Positions 61,512 through 64,000 of a stretch of 64,000 bases of DNA are shown here, in pieces (position 1 is the first letter of the stretch; each line of letters opens with the position of its first letter). The translations under genes were made by a program, and so were the position numbers. Source of the DNA: Streptomyces sp. KL109B (GTDB taxonomy: Bacteria; Actinomycetota; Actinomycetes; Streptomycetales; Streptomycetaceae); NCBI RefSeq assembly GCF_030766935.1, contig NZ_JASERL010000013.1, positions 62,001 to 126,000 on the forward strand, written 5' to 3'. The notes beneath the pieces were generated by a model, which was given only the letters and a program-made list of their open reading frames with translations, ran no database searches and had not been told where the DNA came from.

Positions 61512-63752
61512 TCAGCCCGCCGTCTCGCCACCTTTCCAGGTGTGCGAGGCGGCGGGTTCACGTTTCTCCCGGACCGCTTCCGCGGGGCGGGAGGGATGCG
61601 GCACCGCCGTCGCGGCGCGCTGCCGCCGCCCGCGCACGAGCGCCCGCGAGACCGCCTCGTCGTGCCCCAACCGCTCGCCCGCGCGCGCGAGTTCGGCGAA
61701 CCGGGCGTCGCCGAGCGCCTGCCGGGCCCGCGTCTCGCACAGCTCGTGCGGCGCGTTGTAGTGCGCCGAGCCGAACAGCGGAAGACCCACCGACGGCCAC
61801 ATCCGGGCGGCCGCACCCTGAAGCACCGCGGCCTCGGCGGCGTCCCCCTCCTCGGCCGTCACCAGGGCGAGCAGCTCCATCGCCAGGACCGTACCGAGCA
61901 GATCGTGGAACTCGTGCCCGATGGCCAGGCACTCGTCGAGCATGGCGCGGGCCCGTGCGAAGGAGCCCTCCGTCCACTGCGCGTACGCAAGCACATAGAG
62001 CGCGTACGCGAGGGCCCAGCGCTCCCCGTGGTCCTCGCACACCTGCCGTACGTCCTCGCACAGCGCCACGGCCTCGGCCAGTTCGCCCTGGAAGGCGAGC
62101 GTCATCGCCAGCTCGACCTGGCCCATCAGCACGTTGCTGTTCAGCTCGCCGATCTCCCGGTAGCTGGTCAGCGCCGTGCGCAGCAGGTTCTCGGCGCGCG
62201 GCATGTCGTCCGTGACCAGCGCCAGACAGCCGGTGCGGTGCACCGCGTACGCGAGGGCCGTGGCGTCCCCCGTGCGGTCCGCCTCCTCGCGGCACTCCTG
62301 CAGCGCGGCGAGCGCGGGCACGGTGTCGCCCTGAAGGATCGCGACGTAGCCGAGCACCCACAGCGCCTTGAGCCGCGCGGCCCCGAACTCCAGGTCGTCG
62401 CCGACCAGGCCGAGATCGAGGTCGTCGTCGAACGCGGCGTCGAGGCCGACGCTGCGGTCCAGCCAGTGCCGCCCCTCGGAGAGCCGCCCGCAGCCCGCCC
62501 AGTAGAACCACAGCGTGCCCGCCAGGTACTGGCCGAGACGCGTCTCGCCCGGCTCGGTCAGGCAGAACTCAAGGGCCACCCGCAGATTCGGCAGCTCCGC
62601 CTCGATCCGCGCGGCCACCTCGCCCTGCCGCGGCGAGAACCAGTCCAGCTCGCACCAGGTCGCCAGGCCCATGTACCAGTCGCGGTGCCTGCGTCGCATC
62701 CGGTCGCCGTCGCCCATCGAGTCCAGCCACTCGGCGCCGTACGCGCGCACCGTGTCGAGCATCCGGTAGCGCACCCTGCCCGGCGTCTCCTCGCGGGCCA
62801 CCACGGACTGCCCGAGCAGCTCGTCGAGCACGTCGAGGACGTCGTCCGCGTGCAGCCCCCCGCCCCCGCACACGTACTCCGCCGCCTCCAGGTCGAAGGA
62901 GCCGGAGAACACCGAGAGGCGCGCCCACAGCAACCGCTCCTGCGGCGTGCACAGTTCATGGCTCCAGCCGATCGTGGTGCGCAGCGTCTGGTGGCGCGGC
63001 AACGCGTCGCGCCCGCCGCCGCGCAGCACCCGGAACCGGTCGTCGAGCCGCTCCATCAGCTGCGCCGGCGAAAGCACCCGCAGCCGCCCGGCCGCGAGCT
63101 CCACCGCGAGCGGCAGACAGTCGAGGCGGCGACACACCTCGAGCACGTCGACCATCGTGTGCCCGTCCAGACGGAACTCGGGCAGCAGCGCGGCCGCCCG
63201 GTCCGCGAACAGCTCCGCCGCGTCCGTCGGCGTCAGCGGCGCCAGCGGGAACACCCGCTCGCCCTCGACGGCGAGCGGCCTGCGGCCCACCGCGATCACC
63301 CGCAGCCCCGGCGCCGCGCGCAGCAGATCCCGTACGAGCGAGGCGCACGCGTCGACGAGGTGCTCGAAGCCGTCGAGTACGAGGACGAGCCTGCGCTCGG
63401 CGAGATGGTCCACCAGGACCTGGCGGGGCGGGCGCGTGGTGTGGTCGGTGAGACCGAGCGCCTCGGCCAGCGTGTACTCGACGAGTTCCGGCAGCCGCAC
63501 GCTCGCGAGCTCCACCCGCCACACCCCGTCGGGACACAGGGGAGCGGGGATGCCGGCGGCGGCGCGGGCGGCGAAGCGGGACTTGCCGACGCCGCCGACA
63601 CCGGTGACGGTGACGAGACGACCGGCCTCCAGCGCCGTGGCCAGGTCGGTGAGTTCGGCGGCGCGGCCGACGAAACGGTTCAGTTCGTGGGGGAGGTTGC
63701 CGGGCTGTGGGGGACCGGTGGGGACATCTGTGGGGCGCGAAGTGCGTCGCAT
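61512..63752 (-). CDS. NB-ARC/TPR ATPase related to LuxR/SARP regulators but without an HTH
   Basis: A 746-aa STAND-type protein. An NB-ARC ATPase occupies about 25-330: Walker A T-G-V-G-G-V-G-K-S-R-F at 50-60, Walker B L-V-L-V-L-D-G-F-E-H-L, and the winged-helix end W-S-H-E-L-C-T-P-Q-E-R-L-L. From about 400 to 700 there are TPR-like helices. The relatives ending in a LuxR HTH are about 80-100 residues longer; here the C-terminus is a Pro/Glu/Lys-rich tail with no HTH, and the N-terminus has no SARP domain. ATG at 63750-63752. It may be a signalling switch working through partner proteins. Confidence 0.85.
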   Translation of the reverse strand: MRRTSRPTDVPTGPPQPGNLPHELNRFVGRAAELTDLATALEAGRLVTVTGVGGVGKSRFAARAAAGIPAPLCPDGVWRVELASVRLPELVEYTLAEALGLTDHTTRPPRQVLVDHLAERRLVLVLDGFEHLVDACASLVRDLLRAAPGLRVIAVGRRPLAVEGERVFPLAPLTPTDAAELFADRAAALLPEFRLDGHTMVDVLEVCRRLDCLPLAVELAAGRLRVLSPAQLMERLDDRFRVLRGGGRDALPRHQTLRTTIGWSHELCTPQERLLWARLSVFSGSFDLEAAEYVCGGGGLHADDVLDVLDELLGQSVVAREETPGRVRYRMLDTVRAYGAEWLDSMGDGDRMRRRHRDWYMGLATWCELDWFSPRQGEVAARIEAELPNLRVALEFCLTEPGETRLGQYLAGTLWFYWAGCGRLSEGRHWLDRSVGLDAAFDDDLDLGLVGDDLEFGAARLKALWVLGYVAILQGDTVPALAALQECREEADRTGDATALAYAVHRTGCLALVTDDMPRAENLLRTALTSYREIGELNSNVLMGQVELAMTLAFQGELAEAVALCEDVRQVCEDHGERWALAYALYVLAYAQWTEGSFARARAMLDECLAIGHEFHDLLGTVLAMELLALVTAEEGDAAEAAVLQGAAARMWPSVGLPLFGSAHYNAPHELCETRARQALGDARFAELARAGERLGHDEAVSRALVRGRRQRAATAVPHPSRPAEAVREKREPAASHTWKGGETAG

Positions 63753-63944
63753 GGGGCACAGAGCGTACTCAGGCGTACGCGGTCCGTACAATCACTGTCC
63801 GGAATGTCCGCCGTCGCGGAACGGAATGCGGTACGGAGCGTGGGGCCGGGCGCGATAGGCTCGGGGGACGACTTTTTCGATGTTCGGCAGCTGTGCGTTC
63901 GTACGGCTACAGAGGCTTCGTGCAGAGCTAGGGAGCGGTGCCAA

Positions 63945-64000
63945 GTGTCCGGTGGAGAGGTTGCCGGGATCCTGGTGGCTGTCTTCTGGGCGATTCTGGT
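63945..64000 (+). CDS. Start of a DUF948-type membrane protein (truncated by window end)
   Basis: GTG at 63945, after GGGAGCGG, opens a frame reading S-G-G-E-V-A-G-I-L-V-A-V-F-W-A-I-L to the window end, the start of a single membrane helix. The pattern matches Streptomyces DUF948 proteins as I remember them. A TAGGCT box at 63856 may be its promoter. Only 18 codons are visible. Confidence 0.65.
   Translation, partial: MSGGEVAGILVAVFWAIL

Overview
The window is a 64 kb piece of a very GC-rich actinobacterial chromosome, almost certainly Streptomyces. The support is the uniform high-GC3 codon use, frequent GTG starts, several leaderless genes with a TAnnnT box 7-8 nt before the start codon, a developmental gene (ssgB), a phosphatidylinositol-mannoside lipid operon, and a gene order that, from memory, matches the core region of Streptomyces coelicolor around SCO1503-SCO1557. 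No integrase, transposase, phage gene or CRISPR array is visible, and most of the window is vertically inherited core genome.

Layout. 1-8.8 kb: the tail of a methionine-type ABC binding protein, a GNAT enzyme, then a cobalamin/siroheme block (cobL, an unusual BluB-CobT fusion with a roughly 670-residue disordered N-terminus, and cysG), followed by a TrmH-type rRNA methylase. 8.8-13 kb: a membrane Ser/Thr kinase, small Streptomyces proteins, an aminoglycoside-phosphotransferase-like kinase, a zinc-ribbon protein, and a minus-strand array of five tRNAs (3 Val-GAC, Cys, Gly). 13-19.4 kb: pabB-pabC (p-aminobenzoate), a double GNAT protein, a DsbA-like oxidoreductase, small membrane proteins, a CGNR zinc-finger regulator, ssgB and a PGPGW membrane protein.

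19.4-27 kb is the most accessory-looking part: a Tat/lipoprotein sugar-binding protein, two permeases, a YesL-like membrane protein, a 919-aa secreted exo-rhamnogalacturonan-lyase-like enzyme and an SRPBCC protein. It has its own promoter and a LacI-type operator, and lies exactly between two identical tRNA-Val(CAC) genes forming an 81-bp direct repeat. 27-38 kb: a DEDD exonuclease opposite a DUF4365 (possible nuclease) protein, an unknown 406-aa protein, DinB, thrS, a potassium channel, a HIT protein, an unknown 590-aa membrane protein and an EF-G-like GTPase with an altered G4 motif.

38-54 kb is a dense run of conserved genes on the plus strand: PI-phosphate synthase / PIM acyltransferase / PimA (overlapping by 4 nt), pdxS-pdxT, yebC-ruvC-ruvA-ruvB (with a hexanucleotide microsatellite between ruvA and ruvB), yajC-secD-secF, apt and the bifunctional (p)ppGpp enzyme relA. 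54-64 kb: DUF349, a cyclophilin, an MBL hydrolase, hisS, a VKOR-type protein, rarA, rpsD behind a 344-nt leader, a large NB-ARC/TPR protein without the expected HTH, and the start of a DUF948 protein. Strong GC-rich hairpin terminators separate most transcription units.
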